From assembly GCA_016717325.1 (NCBI GenBank), contig JADKFV010000005.1, positions 1-64,000 of the forward strand: a DNA stretch of 64,000 nt. Reading direction: 5' to 3'. Shown one piece after another: positions 10,124-21,539 of this stretch; within the stretch, counting starts at the first letter, position 1; the number at the start of each line of letters is the position of its first letter. The notes below the pieces were generated by a model, which was given only the letters and a program-made list of their open reading frames with translations, did no database searches and was not told the DNA's origin. Both the position numbers and the translations under genes were made by a program. The DNA comes from Bacteroidota bacterium. Its GTDB lineage: Bacteria; Bacteroidota; Bacteroidia; AKYH767-A; OLB10.

Positions 10124-10131
10124 TACATTTG
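10124..10131 (+). promoter_or_regulatory. Candidate -7 box for the Kelch/PKD gene
   Basis: TACATTTG matches the Bacteroidota -7 consensus TAnnTTTG and lies about 48 bases before the chosen start codon at 10180. The -33 region is only T-rich, without an exact TTTG. Confidence 0.35.
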
Positions 10132-10179
10132 CATAAACAATCTTGCACTTCCTTTACTGCAAGTAAAATGCATCTTTCT

Positions 10180-13100
10180 ATGAAAAAATTTGCCACTTTT
10201 CTATTTTTGAATTTTATTTTAAATCTTGCAACTATAACTATATACGCACAAAGCGGTGTGTGGACATGGATAAGTGGCGATAGTACCTCTAATTCTTTAG
10301 GTGTGTTTGGTGCTCAAGGTGTGCCATCTGCAAACAATCATCCTCCCGGTGTGTATGAGCCCTGTGAATGGAAAGACAAACAGGGAAATTTTTGGGTTTA
10401 TGGTGGCAATTCCGGTTATAGCGATTTATGGAAATTCAATCCGGGTACATTAGAATGGACTTGGGTAAAAGGTAGTGGTTTTATAAACCAACCTGCCATT
10501 TATGGCACAAAAGGTGTTGCCACTATTGCCAACACACCGGGAACGAGGAAGTATGCTTCTACCTCTTGGGTCGATACTGCCGGCAACTTTTGGTTATTTG
10601 GTGGCGATGCTGCGTCTAATGCATTGTGGAAGTATGACTTAGCTACCAATATGTGGACTTGGGTTAACGGTACCACAAATATAAATGCCTTCGGAGTATA
10701 CGGAATCAAAGGTGTTCCCGCAGCATTGAATGTTCCATGTATAAGAAGTGAAACATGCTCTGGGTGGACCGACAGTTTGAATAACCTTTGGCTTTTTGGT
10801 GGTTTTGGGAATGGCGCTTCTGCTCTGGGTAATCTTGGTGATTTATGGAAATACAATATCACTACAAATGAATGGACATGGATGGCTGGAGATTCTGTTG
10901 TAAACAATTTAGCAAACTATGGTGTGAAAGGAGTATCGAGTGCAACCAACAACCCCGGTGGACGCTATAGTTATACTAAGTGGAAAGATGTTGGAGGAAA
11001 CTTTTGGATTTTTGGTGGTGGCACTGCTTCTAACGTGAAAAACGATGTTTGGAAGTATCAACCTGATATTAACCAATGGGTATGGATGAATGGAAAAAAT
11101 ACCAATGATGATGTGGGCAACTATAATTCTTTTTGTACATTCGATAGCACTTTACTTCCGCGTGCCCGCAGAGAACAAAGATTTTCGGTAACGGATAATT
11201 GTGGACGTTTCTGGATGTATGCCGGTTTCAACAATGGCGCTTTTCCACAAAATGATCTTTGGTTTTTCGATCCACAAAAATTGCAATGGAAACTTCTCAA
11301 TGGCACTAATCAATTTTTCCAACCCGGTGATTATGGATTATTGGGTGTGTCGTCAGTTAATAACTTGCCACCGAGTAGAGGAGGGGCTTCCGCGTGGTGG
11401 GGCGATGATAACAAATTCTATATGTTTGGCGGTTGGTATTCGAGCACGAAGAGTTATGCCGATGTTTGGGTGTTCGACCCCGATACAAATTGCATTAGTT
11501 TTAGTTGCAATTATAATATCCCAGTAGTTGCAAATTTGTCGGCATCAGATACTACAGTCTGCGAGAAATTATGTATTGGTTTTTTTGATATTTCGCAAAA
11601 CTATCCTACTTCATGGCAATGGACTTTTAATGGTGCATCGCCCTCAACGTCCACGCTTAAAAATCCTCAAAACATTGCTACAATTCAATCGAAATTATAG
11701 TGTTTCGCTTATTGCTTGTAATACTACAAGGTGCGATACTATCACTTTTGTAAACTTCCTTCATGTACTTACCAGTCCAAAAGTGAATTTAGGAAACGAT
11801 ACTTTAATTTGTGCTGGAGATACGCTATCGCTAAGTGCAGGCGGAGGAAATACATCTTACTTATGGAGCACAAGTGCAACAAGTCAAACAATAAATGTTA
11901 CAGCACCAGGCACTTATTATGTTACAGTTTCGAATAGCACCTGTAATGCAAAGGATACAATCATAGTTGCCACACAATCATGTTTAAATGCAGTCGCTAA
12001 TTTCTCAGCATCCGATTCTCTGTTTTGCGATAAAAAGTGTATCAATTTTACCGATATTTCTCAAAACAATCCTACAACATGGCAATGGACTTTTAATGGT
12101 GCCGTGCCATCTACTTCTACCAACCAAAACCCGACTAATATTTGCTACAATAATGGCGGAAGTTTTGCTGTAACATTAATTGCATGCAATCAGTTTGGTT
12201 GCGATACACTTATTCGTAATAATTTTATAACCTCTCAAAGCCAACCAACAATAAATTTGGGCAACGATACAACTATTTGCATTGGCGAAATCTTAACCCT
12301 TAATGCAGGGGCAGGTTATATTTCCTATCTGTGGAGTACAAGTGGTACCAGTCAATCGTTAAATGTTTCAGTTCCGGGAACTTATTATGTGAATGTTTCG
12401 AACGGCACATGTAATGCAAAGGATACTATCATAGTTGGTACACAATCATGTTTAAATGCCATCGCGAATTTTTCGGCATCCGATTCTCTGTTTTGCGATA
12501 AAAAGTGTATCGACTTTACTGATATATCACAAAACAATCCCACCACATGGCAATGGACTTTTAATGGAGCCATACCACCAACATCTACCAGCCAAAATCC
12601 GACTAATATTTGCTACAATAATCCCGGAAGTTTTGCAGTAACATTAATTGCATGCAATCAGTTTGGTTGCGATACCTTAACCCGTAATAGTTTCATAACA
12701 TCACAAAGTCAGCCGGTAATAAATTTAGGCAACGATACTATTATTTGTATTGGTGATACCATAACCCTCAATTCCGGAGGAGGAAACTCTTCTTACTTAT
12801 GGAACACAGGTGCTACAAGTCAATCAATAAACGTTTCAACACCAGGAACATATTATGTGAGTGTATCAGATGGCGTTTGCAATGTAAATGATACAATCAC
12901 TGTTGCTACACAAACATGTGCAGCTGTTGCGGCCAACTTTACGTGCAACGATTCACTCTTCTGCGAAAAGCAATGCATAGATTTTACTGATATTTCGCAA
13001 AACAACCCCGTCACTTGGCAGTGGTCATTTAGCGGAGCATCACCTTCAAGTTCAACAGATCAAAACCCAAGTGGTGTATGCTATAATATTTACGGAAGTT

Positions 13101-13648
13101 TTGATGTTACGTTAATTGCCTGCAATCAATTTAGTTGCGATACCATAACAAAGAATAATTTCATCACATCGTACATCACACCGTTCGATAGTATTTGGTT
13201 TGCTAACGATACCTTGTTTGCATTGCCTGCATACAGCTATCAATGGTTCGAAGTAGGCGCAGGGCTTATTGCCAATGCAACGCAGAATTTTTATGTGCCA
13301 CTTACTTTAGGAAATTATTATTGCATCACAAAAGATACAGATGGATGTGAGTCAACATCGAATGTGATTTTGTACACAAGTTTTTTTGAAAATGAAAACA
13401 GCGAAATTGCAAATGCCATTTGGCCAAATCCCGCCAGCGAAATATTATTTGTAAATCCTGAATTGGTGAAAAGTAAAAATATCATGTTCGAAATTTACGA
13501 TATGCAAGGCCGAATTATTTTGCAACAAATGTTGAGAGGCAATAATAATTCAATCAACATAGCGCATCTATCCTGCAGCGTATACAGTTACCGTATTATG
13601 ACCAAGGAAAAAATAATTGCACAAGGAAGATTTATAAAAGGCCATTGA
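10180..13648 (+). CDS. Secreted Kelch-repeat and PKD-repeat protein with type IX sorting tail (frameshifted)
   Basis: The start chosen is the ATG at 10180, giving a signal peptide (MKKFATFLFLNFILNLATI, cleaved near YAQ). Residues about 25-440 are Kelch-like blades, each with GNFWVYGG/GNFWLFGG and a DLWKFNP/DLWKYN strand. Then come about four near-identical units of roughly 156 residues, each combining a PKD-like part (FTDISQNNPTTWQWTFNGA) and a second beta domain (NLGNDTxICIGD ... PGTYYVxVS). The C terminus (WPNPASEILFV ... GRIILQQ) is a type A sorting domain of the type IX secretion system, so the protein is exported and surface-attached or released. Two one-base losses near 11674-11690 break the frame; restoring them rebuilds NICYNSIGNYSVSLIACN and a protein of about 1156 residues. 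The ligand is unknown. Confidence 0.82.
11529..13165 (+). repeat. Long in-gene direct repeats, period about 468 bases
   Basis: Within the Kelch/PKD gene, units begin near 11529, 11992, 12460 and 12935. Units two and three are nearly identical at the DNA level over their whole length (for example GCATCCGATTCTCTGTTTTG in both), which suggests recent duplication or gene conversion. The last unit is shortened. Confidence 0.75.
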
Positions 13649-13740
13649 TTTAATATCCAAATGGCATCTTATGCCGTAATTCATGATAGCGTATCATGCC
13701 GTGTAATGGCAGTTGCGCAAGCAATCCATTGTTTAGCAAT

Positions 13741-13761
13741 AGGAATTGTGATTCCTTTTCA
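13741..13761. terminator. Weak terminator-like hairpin between convergent genes
   Basis: AGGAAT and ATTCCT form a short stem around TGTG and are followed by TTTTC on the plus strand, just after the Kelch/PKD gene. A second small palindrome, CATGATAGCGTATCATG, lies at 13682-13698. The stem is short, so this call is tentative. Confidence 0.3.
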
Positions 13762-13783
13762 AAAGTTATGATTGTGACATAGG

Positions 13784-16108
13784 CTACAAATTTCCTCCCA
13801 AAGATTTCACATTGATTGTAATAGTTGTATTGCGGCCTTTGTCATCGGCACAGGTTATTTTACTGGTTCCTTTTGTTGGTATGAAGAAAATGCGCTCGGC
13901 AGGGCTGCATGCTTTGTAGAGTTTGTTGTTGATGTACCAATATATTTTTTGCACATCGGCAGTTACTTGCGATTGGAGCAGCATTTGGTTGTCATCATTT
14001 TTTTGGGTGATGTATTCCATATTATTTACAGGTGATACAATAAGTGGCGAAGCATCGCCAAAAACACGTTCGCATGTTGGTGAATGTGGAGGCTGCCGCA
14101 AATAAGAAATATTATTATTGTCGTAAAAGGTTTGCAATTCAGCGGTGAGGTTGTCGTACAATTTAAATTTAACTTGAATATTATTTGCCGGCATGCAATG
14201 CATACAATAAGCATATTTCTCATTGGCGCTAATGGCAACACTATGCAAGTGTGTGCAAATTTGATTTTTGCTCACCATGGGAATATAAAAATCCATCGAT
14301 GTGCTTGTGCAATAATCACCGGGTAAGTCGCCCGTTACTGAACATACATTGCGCACTTTTATTTTCGATGGTGGGTTATACCATGCAATGTTTTTATTGT
14401 AAGCAAGCGTATTCATTATTTCTACCATTAAAGGAGTTGCCATTTCGGCACCACTCAATTCAGGTACACCCACCCCCGAAAAATTTCCCACCCATACACC
14501 TACAGTGTAGCGCTTGTTGTAACCAATGCACCAAGCATCGCGCCTGCCATAGGATGTGCCGGTTTTCCATGCCACTTTACTTTTGTTTATCGCATTTTGC
14601 ATATTGTATGGCAAATCGGGCCGCGTCATTTGCGACAGAATATTGGTAACCATATACGATGCTTCGCTGCTCATTATTTTCACCTTCGTTACGGTGTCTT
14701 TTCTTACATCCATCGTATATAGCATAGGTTGCAGCGTGCCTTCATTGGCAATGCCACTATACATTCTCACTAATTGCTCAAGTGTTACGCCACAACCACC
14801 AAGCACCATCGAAAGACCCAGCCCGTTTTGCTTTTGAGTAATACTGCTAAAACCGCATGTGTTCAATTTTTCGATAAAGGTTTGTAAGCCTACATCGTTG
14901 AGCGTTTTTACTGCCGGTATGTTGAGCGAATTTATCAAAGCAAATTCTGTAGTGACAGCACCATTATGTTTTTCATCGTAATTTTCGGGAATGTATCCTG
15001 AAACATTCATGGGCACATCGGCCATCACTGTTTTAGGGGTAAGCAATCCCTGGTCGAATGCCATGCCGTATACAAGGGGTTTGAGGGTGCTTCCCGGTGA
15101 TCGTATAGCCTTGGTGCCATCTACTTGCCCTCCATTTATATTGTCGTTATAATCGGCCGAACCTATGTAGCACATTATTTTTCCGGTAACATTATCATTA
15201 ACAAGCACAGCGGCATTGGTAATATCAAGCAGCGATAATTTAGCAGCATAATTTTTTACAATTTTTTCTACAGAGTATTGCGCATCGCGGTTAATGCTCG
15301 AATAGATAATATCGCATTCATTAGTGCTCGCTTTTAGCCGTGCAGCAAGGTGCGGTATTGCCGTTGGCAATCTGTGCCTAGACAGTGCAATTGGCTCCAT
15401 CATGGCATCGGCAATCATTTGCTTATCGTACAAGTTATCGTTGCGCATACGTTTAAGCCATTTGTTTCTTTCTGCAACAAGCAGTTGTGAATTTTTTTTG
15501 CTCAGCGATGTGGGCCTGTTTGGAATAATGGCCAACGCAGTAATTTCGGATAAACTCAGTTGCTGTGGAGGTTTTTGAAAGTAGATATACGAAGCCGATT
15601 TTATGCCTTCGATATTTCCACCGTATGGAACTAAATTTAAATAGAGTTGCAGAATTTGGTCTTTGCTATAGTGCCTCTCCAACTGAAAGGCGCGAAACAT
15701 TTCTATAAATTTATTTTTGTATGTGCGTGGTGCCGGATATAGCAATCGTGCAACTTGCATGGTGATGGTAGATGCACCCGAAGTTCGTTTGGCATGAAAA
15801 ATATTATTCACCAATGCGCGCATCATAGCAATAGGATTAATACCCGGATGGTAACGAAACCATTTATCTTCCTTATACAAAAGTGTTTTTGTTATAAGCG
15901 GATTTATTTCGCGTGTTTCAGTTTTCAATCGCCACTTATCATCATTGGCCAAAAACACATGCATCAATACACTATCGCTACTCATAATTTGTGTGGAGTA
16001 ACTAACATGTGATTGTACAGGAGAAATTCTATCGCATACAAAAAATAAAATTATTAATGCAGCAATAAAAACACCTGTGCCAAAGAATATTTTTTTTCTA
16101 CGTGACAT
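13784..16108 (-). CDS. pbpC: Penicillin-binding protein 1C
   Basis: A 774-residue bifunctional peptidoglycan synthase read from the ATG at 16108 (MSRRKKIFFG), four bases after the macroglobulin stop codon. One membrane anchor (residues 8-24) leads into a glycosyltransferase-51 domain with catalytic Glu80 in KEDKWFRYHPG and ASTITMQVARLL. The transpeptidase domain carries SPGSTLKP (catalytic serine near residue 338), the SxN motif in NSLNIPAV and KTG in WKTGTSYG near residue 515. The tail (last 100 residues or so) matches the PBP1C-specific C-terminal domain. PbpC and a thioester macroglobulin are encoded together in many bacteria, where the macroglobulin is thought to trap attacking proteases while PbpC repairs the wall. 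All catalytic motifs are intact. Confidence 0.93.
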   Translation of the reverse strand: MSRRKKIFFGTGVFIAALIILFFVCDRISPVQSHVSYSTQIMSSDSVLMHVFLANDDKWRLKTETREINPLITKTLLYKEDKWFRYHPGINPIAMMRALVNNIFHAKRTSGASTITMQVARLLYPAPRTYKNKFIEMFRAFQLERHYSKDQILQLYLNLVPYGGNIEGIKSASYIYFQKPPQQLSLSEITALAIIPNRPTSLSKKNSQLLVAERNKWLKRMRNDNLYDKQMIADAMMEPIALSRHRLPTAIPHLAARLKASTNECDIIYSSINRDAQYSVEKIVKNYAAKLSLLDITNAAVLVNDNVTGKIMCYIGSADYNDNINGGQVDGTKAIRSPGSTLKPLVYGMAFDQGLLTPKTVMADVPMNVSGYIPENYDEKHNGAVTTEFALINSLNIPAVKTLNDVGLQTFIEKLNTCGFSSITQKQNGLGLSMVLGGCGVTLEQLVRMYSGIANEGTLQPMLYTMDVRKDTVTKVKIMSSEASYMVTNILSQMTRPDLPYNMQNAINKSKVAWKTGTSYGRRDAWCIGYNKRYTVGVWVGNFSGVGVPELSGAEMATPLMVEIMNTLAYNKNIAWYNPPSKIKVRNVCSVTGDLPGDYCTSTSMDFYIPMVSKNQICTHLHSVAISANEKYAYCMHCMPANNIQVKFKLYDNLTAELQTFYDNNNISYLRQPPHSPTCERVFGDASPLIVSPVNNMEYITQKNDDNQMLLQSQVTADVQKIYWYINNKLYKACSPAERIFFIPTKGTSKITCADDKGRNTTITINVKSLGGNL

Positions 16109-16112
16109 GGTA

Positions 16113-19100
16113 TTAATAAATAGTAACAACACCGGCACCGTTGTAGGAATGGTATTCGCCATTATACATAGCATCGGCACTTACAGGACCCATTTTAAAA
16201 GTTCCTTTTGTAACACAGCGCACCATGTAGTAGAAGTCTTGCTGACTATAATATACCTGAGAAAAAAGATTTATTCTGTCGTCACGTATATCCATGTATT
16301 GAGGCGTGCTCATGTTTCTAATCCACGGATAGTCGGTGGTGGCGCTCAGTCTGGGATTTTCAATTTCGAATCCTGCCGGTAGAATATCGGTAATTACTAC
16401 ATTGTCGATGTAAGTATTTTGCAATGCACGAATGCTTATTTTTATCACCACCAAATCATTTTGCTTGAACGATAAATTTGAAACAGCATTTCCATTTCTA
16501 TCATAAAAGAATTTGCGCACTGCCATGTAACTATCCTCTTGCTTAAACTTTTCGCTCATGCTCAAACCTTCCGATACGAAATAATAAAATATGCTTCCTT
16601 GTCCCGATGAAGTGATAGAGACTTTTTTACCACGCAAATCTTTAATATTTACAACGGCATTTTGCACACCGCAATTACCAACAGGTTTGCCATTTACCAT
16701 CACTGTGGCAGTTGCCGTATTATTGCGATTGTTACGTGCTAGTTTTCCAAGTGCAAGAAATCCAAAAACATGTTCCTGCGTACTGCAATACCTGTTGAGC
16801 TTAAGTCCATCGGTTACATGCTTACTCATTATTGGAATTTGACTGTTGTTAGCATCGGCTTCTATAAGGGCGTTGAGTGCAATTGCCTCGTCACGAATAG
16901 GAGAGTAGAAACTTCCACCGGTAACAGTTTGCGATACTTCGCCACTAAATGCAGGAGGCAGTATTTGAGAGAATGCCATTTTATTTCCGGTGATAGAGTA
17001 GGCTGAGGCAAGCAGATATTTTGAATCGAGACTGAGCAATTGCAAATTCGATTTGTAATGGTTCATGATTGACGTTTGTGGCTTGCCAGTCAATGCCAGC
17101 ACATACAAAGAGTAAGCAACTTCTTTGGGTGCTATGTCTTTTACCTGATTGCTATTGTAGTAATATTTGAAAGTGATTTTTTCGCCAAGTTTCCGAATTA
17201 TGAAATTTGTCATTCGGTTTTGCACATACTTGTCAACATCGAAACCGGCTTTCTTTGCTTCAATTAAAAAATGTAAAGCATACACTGTTCCGAACCAACT
17301 TTCGTAATCGCCACCGGGCCAGTAAGTCAAAGCACCCGATGACATTTGCATACTTTGTAACTTGGCAATCGCCTGCATTACATTGTAATTTGGATTAGGA
17401 TCCGACTGGCCTTTTTGCAAAATTTCGCGTGCCAGATCATTATAATACAATTGTGGAAAAGCCGCACTGGTAGTTTGTTCTACGCATCCATACGGATATT
17501 GTATTAAGTATTCGATGCTTTTGCCCAACTGACAAACAGGTGAACGACTTACAATTATTTTGGATGATGATGCCTGTGCCAATAAGTCTTCGGCAACATT
17601 AAGGTCAACACTTTTACCGGCTGCCAAAATCCCGCTTCCGCTTATTTTTTGCAATGATGATGGAGGCCTCACTGTCATATCAGTTTCTTCAATAAATGTT
17701 TCGCTGCCTGCGTTTACAGTTACCGTTATTTTACCAGCGCCAATATTTTTTAATGCAATGATTTTATTAAACGCACGTAATTCGTTATTGGCTTTTATAG
17801 TCACATTTTGTTTCGATGTAGAAACCGCAAATGGTCCGCTTACAGTTGTGGTTACTATTGCCTGTAAGTCTTTTTTGGTAGTATTACTTAATGTTATTGG
17901 CATTATGATACTATCGCCCGGGCTTGCAACCCTTGGCAATCCCGAATTGATAACAATGGGATCGGGCACAATCATATTGGTGTCGGCTGCACCAAATTTA
18001 TCTTCAGTATATGCCACAGCCATAATGCGTAAGTTGCCGTTAAATTGAGGAATGTCGATATCGAATTTCGCATTGCCCGAACCATCGGATTTCATCAAGC
18101 CGCTCCACAATGCAACAAGTTTAACGCGTTTGTTCGTAATAGGATTTACTCGCTTAGCCATATCAAAACCATCACCACCCGAGTACGATTTTTTTAGCAT
18201 AACTTCGGGAAACAGTGAAGGATATATATCGTACGACTGTATTTCTAAAGCACGGGGCTGATAAAAATATTTGTACGGGTCGGGCGACTCATAATTCTTA
18301 ATTTGCAAAATACCTTCGTCTACCACTGCAACAGCCACAGCAGTATTTGGTTTGGTTTTTATGTTGATGGTTTGTTTTGATCGCGACCTGACACTTGCGG
18401 GTGCTTCAATTTTTACTGCTAATTTTTTCTCAGGATTTTTTACAATTATATTTTTGTAACCATGTGCAACAATAAGCGGATTGCTGCCATCGTCTTGCGC
18501 ACGTATTAATGTTACCCCAATGTGTACGTTTGGCACATGTTGGTTTGCTAATTTGAAATTAAGCACGGCCGACTTGTTATCTGTTTTTAGTGAATAATAT
18601 TTGATCACTCTGTCCTGTTCAAGTGTAACTATAAGCTTGCCTGCAAAAGGAGTTTTGAAGAGCAACTTTACTTCGTCATTTGTATTGTATTCATTTTTGT
18701 CCGACTCAATTTCCACATTTCCTTCGTTGTTGGTTTCAAATGAATTGTTTTCACTATACCCGCTGCGATACGCATAGAAGTATGAGGATACATATGCACT
18801 TGAACCGGGAGTATACAAACGCGCTTCATATTCACCATTCAATTTTGGAATATATGTTGCAGTGCCATTTTTGTTGATGGTAACATTGGTGCTATAAACT
18901 ACACGTTCTCGTTGTTGTGAATTGTATCTATATCCATTGCCATATTTTTCCATCACCGTGTACCAATCTCTTTTTATTATTTCGAATTTCGTTTTTAAAT
19001 TAATAACAGGTTTATCGTTTACATCAACTGCGCAATAAGCAAATTGCAAAGGCAAATCGAGGCCTACATATGAGTCGTTTGTTTTTAATCCCACATAATA

Positions 19101-21539
19101 TGGTTGAGTGTGGATCGAAACATAATTCTCGCGGTTTACAGGCCTTCCCGATTCATCAAACACTACGGTAAATAATTTACCCTGCAACAATCCTCTGTTG
19201 TAATTACCTGCATCAATATAAAATGCCTCACGTATAGATCCATCGGCAAGTGTAACTCCATTGCGCTCTTCCATATTAAAACTTTTTGAAAAGTTATTTA
19301 GGCTAAAATTGTAATCGCTATATGTTTTGCTCGAAAAATATGAATGTGAAAGTGAAAATTCTACTTTATAATTTCTGTTTGCAGCCGGAGGTCCAAATAA
19401 ATTTGTAGCCACACCATTTAATACCACACTATCTTTTACTTCGTATTTATCTTTTGTTGTTTTCAATTTTACAGCAATTTTATCGGGCATAAATTCTTCT
19501 ATATTAATATAGCGCGATGCCAGTAAAACATCATCGGCAATATATACCGATGCGCGGTACGATCCTGTAATGGCTGCTTCGGGAAGTTGTATACTGGTTT
19601 CGAAAGCGCCTTCAACATCGAGGATTTTCTTTATTGTTTTGTAAACGTGACCGTTAGGTAAAAATATTTTAATAACCGCAGGCACACCACCGGGATTGTT
19701 CCAAACTTTGTCGCGCACTATTCCGGCAAGGATTATTTTTTCACCTGGGCGATATAAATCACGATCGCCATATAAGAATGCATCGTAATTTAATTTCGAA
19801 GCATGTTTGCCACCAATATCGAAACGCGAATTTTGCATCCTGTTATTTGCATTCAATTTTATAAAATTGAAATCGTCTTTGATTGATGCTGTAACCAAGC
19901 CTATCTGATAATCGGGAAATTGCTCGTTGCTTTTTTCGAGCACTGCCATACCATCACTGTTGGTTATTACGGTTTTTATTGTTTGGTTTTTGCCCGAAGT
20001 AAAATTTATTTTTACCCCACTCATGGCATCCGATGTTTTTATTGAATTGGCAAATACCATTACTGCGCTTGGCGATTGCTTTACTATCAAACCAATATCC
20101 GATATAGAAATTATTTTCGAAGCCGTTACCCAACTTTTATCAATTGCTTCAAGTTGCAAAACGTACAAGCCTTGCATGTTTTTTATTTTGTCTTCGAAGT
20201 TTAAATTGAATACCCGCAATTCACCCTTCTTTTGCAATTTTCTGGTTTCAAATTCTTCTTGTACTATCAGGTCTCCATAATCATCGGTATTGAAATATTG
20301 ATAGTCCCAATAATTACTCTCTCCACCTTCTTCTTCACTTTCTTCGTAATGATAGCCATAGTCGTTGCCACGCTCCATAAATTGCTGAATGTTGTTTTCA
20401 TAAATTTTATAGATGCGCATTTTTACTTTCGCAACACTGCTGATATTTACCAATATGTTTTTATTTCCATTGGCACCTAAATACATTGCCTTTGTGTTTG
20501 CAAACGAAATTGCCGGAGCCAGTTTTCCAAAAATAACATCCTGAGTATAATCTTCTTTAAGATGCGCTCCCAGTACAGAAAGCAATGTTGTTTTTATAGT
20601 AATTTTATAGGTGTTATCAACTTCAAATTTTTCGGATTGAACGGTAAAGCCATTCTCGTTTTTTACAGCTGTAAATTCAACTTTGGGTTCTACTGCTATA
20701 TGATTGGCAAGGTTGGTTTCGGTAACTTCAGCCGATGTATTTACCACAATCATTCCTGTGGTTCCATTGTGTTCCGTACTTATGCCTGTAATGGATAATT
20801 TATTTTTCGAGGGCAATATTGTTTCGAATGTAATAGCATTATCAATAGCCGATTTTGAAAATGGTATAGGCATTCCTTTATCGATTGATATTTTTACAGG
20901 CACGTCATCATCGCTTTGTGGTGCATTGTCTATGATGAAACTGCACTCTTCACCAATATCGGTTTTGGCAAGTTTGGTTTGCATTGTGCCACCGTTGCTT
21001 ACCACCTTCATATACTTTAATAAATCAGCAGGATTGAGCGCATAGTTGGTAAGTGTAGTCATTGTAAGTTGTGCAACACCGGGTTGAGTGGGCGATTGTC
21101 CCCAATGGAAAAATACATTAGTCAATTGCAACGAAGGTGTAGAAACCTCCCAGGCCATATCGCCCTCGAAGAATAATTTTTTGTCGCCCTTTGCTAAAAT
21201 TTCTTTTGTGTTCAACTCTATTTTATAATGTGTGGCAGGGCTGAATTTTTCGGCAGGCGTAAATGTAAGCTCGTTGTTGCTGCTCCATTTGCATCGACCT
21301 TCTACAGCAGGCGATATATTGATGGGAATTGTAGTTAACCATTTATCGAGCAAACTATCTGGAGCCACATTTTGGCTGAAAGTAAAATTCAAACTTTGGT
21401 CGATAAGAATTTCTTTGTCGAAATTTTTTGATGCAATTTTTATTGCATTCTGTTTATTTTGGCACGAAGCCAAAACCATCACAACCATTATATATGTGAT
21501 GAGGAGAGGAGTGGAGGAGAAACGAATTTTATTTTCCAT
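16113..21539 (-). CDS. Bacterial alpha-2-macroglobulin lipoprotein with thioester
   Basis: A 1808-residue lipoprotein read from the ATG at 21539 (MENKIRFSS). The signal peptide ends in a lipobox (VMVLASC), so it is anchored in a membrane facing the periplasm. The N-terminal two thirds is a series of macroglobulin and Ig-like beta domains; a bait-like segment and the A2M domain (ALWSGLMKSDGSGNAKFDI, near residue 1160) follow. The thioester motif PYGCVEQ lies near residue 1353, with Cys and Gln both present, so the protein should be able to bind proteases covalently. After it comes the alpha-helical TED region (MQMSSGALTYWPGGDYESW). It is directly upstream of pbpC and clearly co-transcribed. 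Length and order of domains are normal for the family. Confidence 0.93.
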   Translation of the reverse strand: MENKIRFSSTPLLITYIMVVMVLASCQNKQNAIKIASKNFDKEILIDQSLNFTFSQNVAPDSLLDKWLTTIPINISPAVEGRCKWSSNNELTFTPAEKFSPATHYKIELNTKEILAKGDKKLFFEGDMAWEVSTPSLQLTNVFFHWGQSPTQPGVAQLTMTTLTNYALNPADLLKYMKVVSNGGTMQTKLAKTDIGEECSFIIDNAPQSDDDVPVKISIDKGMPIPFSKSAIDNAITFETILPSKNKLSITGISTEHNGTTGMIVVNTSAEVTETNLANHIAVEPKVEFTAVKNENGFTVQSEKFEVDNTYKITIKTTLLSVLGAHLKEDYTQDVIFGKLAPAISFANTKAMYLGANGNKNILVNISSVAKVKMRIYKIYENNIQQFMERGNDYGYHYEESEEEGGESNYWDYQYFNTDDYGDLIVQEEFETRKLQKKGELRVFNLNFEDKIKNMQGLYVLQLEAIDKSWVTASKIISISDIGLIVKQSPSAVMVFANSIKTSDAMSGVKINFTSGKNQTIKTVITNSDGMAVLEKSNEQFPDYQIGLVTASIKDDFNFIKLNANNRMQNSRFDIGGKHASKLNYDAFLYGDRDLYRPGEKIILAGIVRDKVWNNPGGVPAVIKIFLPNGHVYKTIKKILDVEGAFETSIQLPEAAITGSYRASVYIADDVLLASRYINIEEFMPDKIAVKLKTTKDKYEVKDSVVLNGVATNLFGPPAANRNYKVEFSLSHSYFSSKTYSDYNFSLNNFSKSFNMEERNGVTLADGSIREAFYIDAGNYNRGLLQGKLFTVVFDESGRPVNRENYVSIHTQPYYVGLKTNDSYVGLDLPLQFAYCAVDVNDKPVINLKTKFEIIKRDWYTVMEKYGNGYRYNSQQRERVVYSTNVTINKNGTATYIPKLNGEYEARLYTPGSSAYVSSYFYAYRSGYSENNSFETNNEGNVEIESDKNEYNTNDEVKLLFKTPFAGKLIVTLEQDRVIKYYSLKTDNKSAVLNFKLANQHVPNVHIGVTLIRAQDDGSNPLIVAHGYKNIIVKNPEKKLAVKIEAPASVRSRSKQTINIKTKPNTAVAVAVVDEGILQIKNYESPDPYKYFYQPRALEIQSYDIYPSLFPEVMLKKSYSGGDGFDMAKRVNPITNKRVKLVALWSGLMKSDGSGNAKFDIDIPQFNGNLRIMAVAYTEDKFGAADTNMIVPDPIVINSGLPRVASPGDSIIMPITLSNTTKKDLQAIVTTTVSGPFAVSTSKQNVTIKANNELRAFNKIIALKNIGAGKITVTVNAGSETFIEETDMTVRPPSSLQKISGSGILAAGKSVDLNVAEDLLAQASSSKIIVSRSPVCQLGKSIEYLIQYPYGCVEQTTSAAFPQLYYNDLAREILQKGQSDPNPNYNVMQAIAKLQSMQMSSGALTYWPGGDYESWFGTVYALHFLIEAKKAGFDVDKYVQNRMTNFIIRKLGEKITFKYYYNSNQVKDIAPKEVAYSLYVLALTGKPQTSIMNHYKSNLQLLSLDSKYLLASAYSITGNKMAFSQILPPAFSGEVSQTVTGGSFYSPIRDEAIALNALIEADANNSQIPIMSKHVTDGLKLNRYCSTQEHVFGFLALGKLARNNRNNTATATVMVNGKPVGNCGVQNAVVNIKDLRGKKVSITSSGQGSIFYYFVSEGLSMSEKFKQEDSYMAVRKFFYDRNGNAVSNLSFKQNDLVVIKISIRALQNTYIDNVVITDILPAGFEIENPRLSATTDYPWIRNMSTPQYMDIRDDRINLFSQVYYSQQDFYYMVRCVTKGTFKMGPVSADAMYNGEYHSYNGAGVVTIY

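Larger units (their letters stand above)
9761..10179. other. Divergent intergenic region
   Basis: About 420 bases between the divergent urocanase and Kelch/PKD genes. It holds candidate -7 boxes for both directions (9783-9790 and 10124-10131). A 91-codon frame at 9861-10136 has low-complexity, unfamiliar content and is probably not a gene. Confidence 0.45.

Noticed and set aside
9861..10136. Possible 91-residue gene upstream of the Kelch/PKD gene
   Set aside because: No domain, odd composition, and it covers the promoter region of a divergent gene pair.
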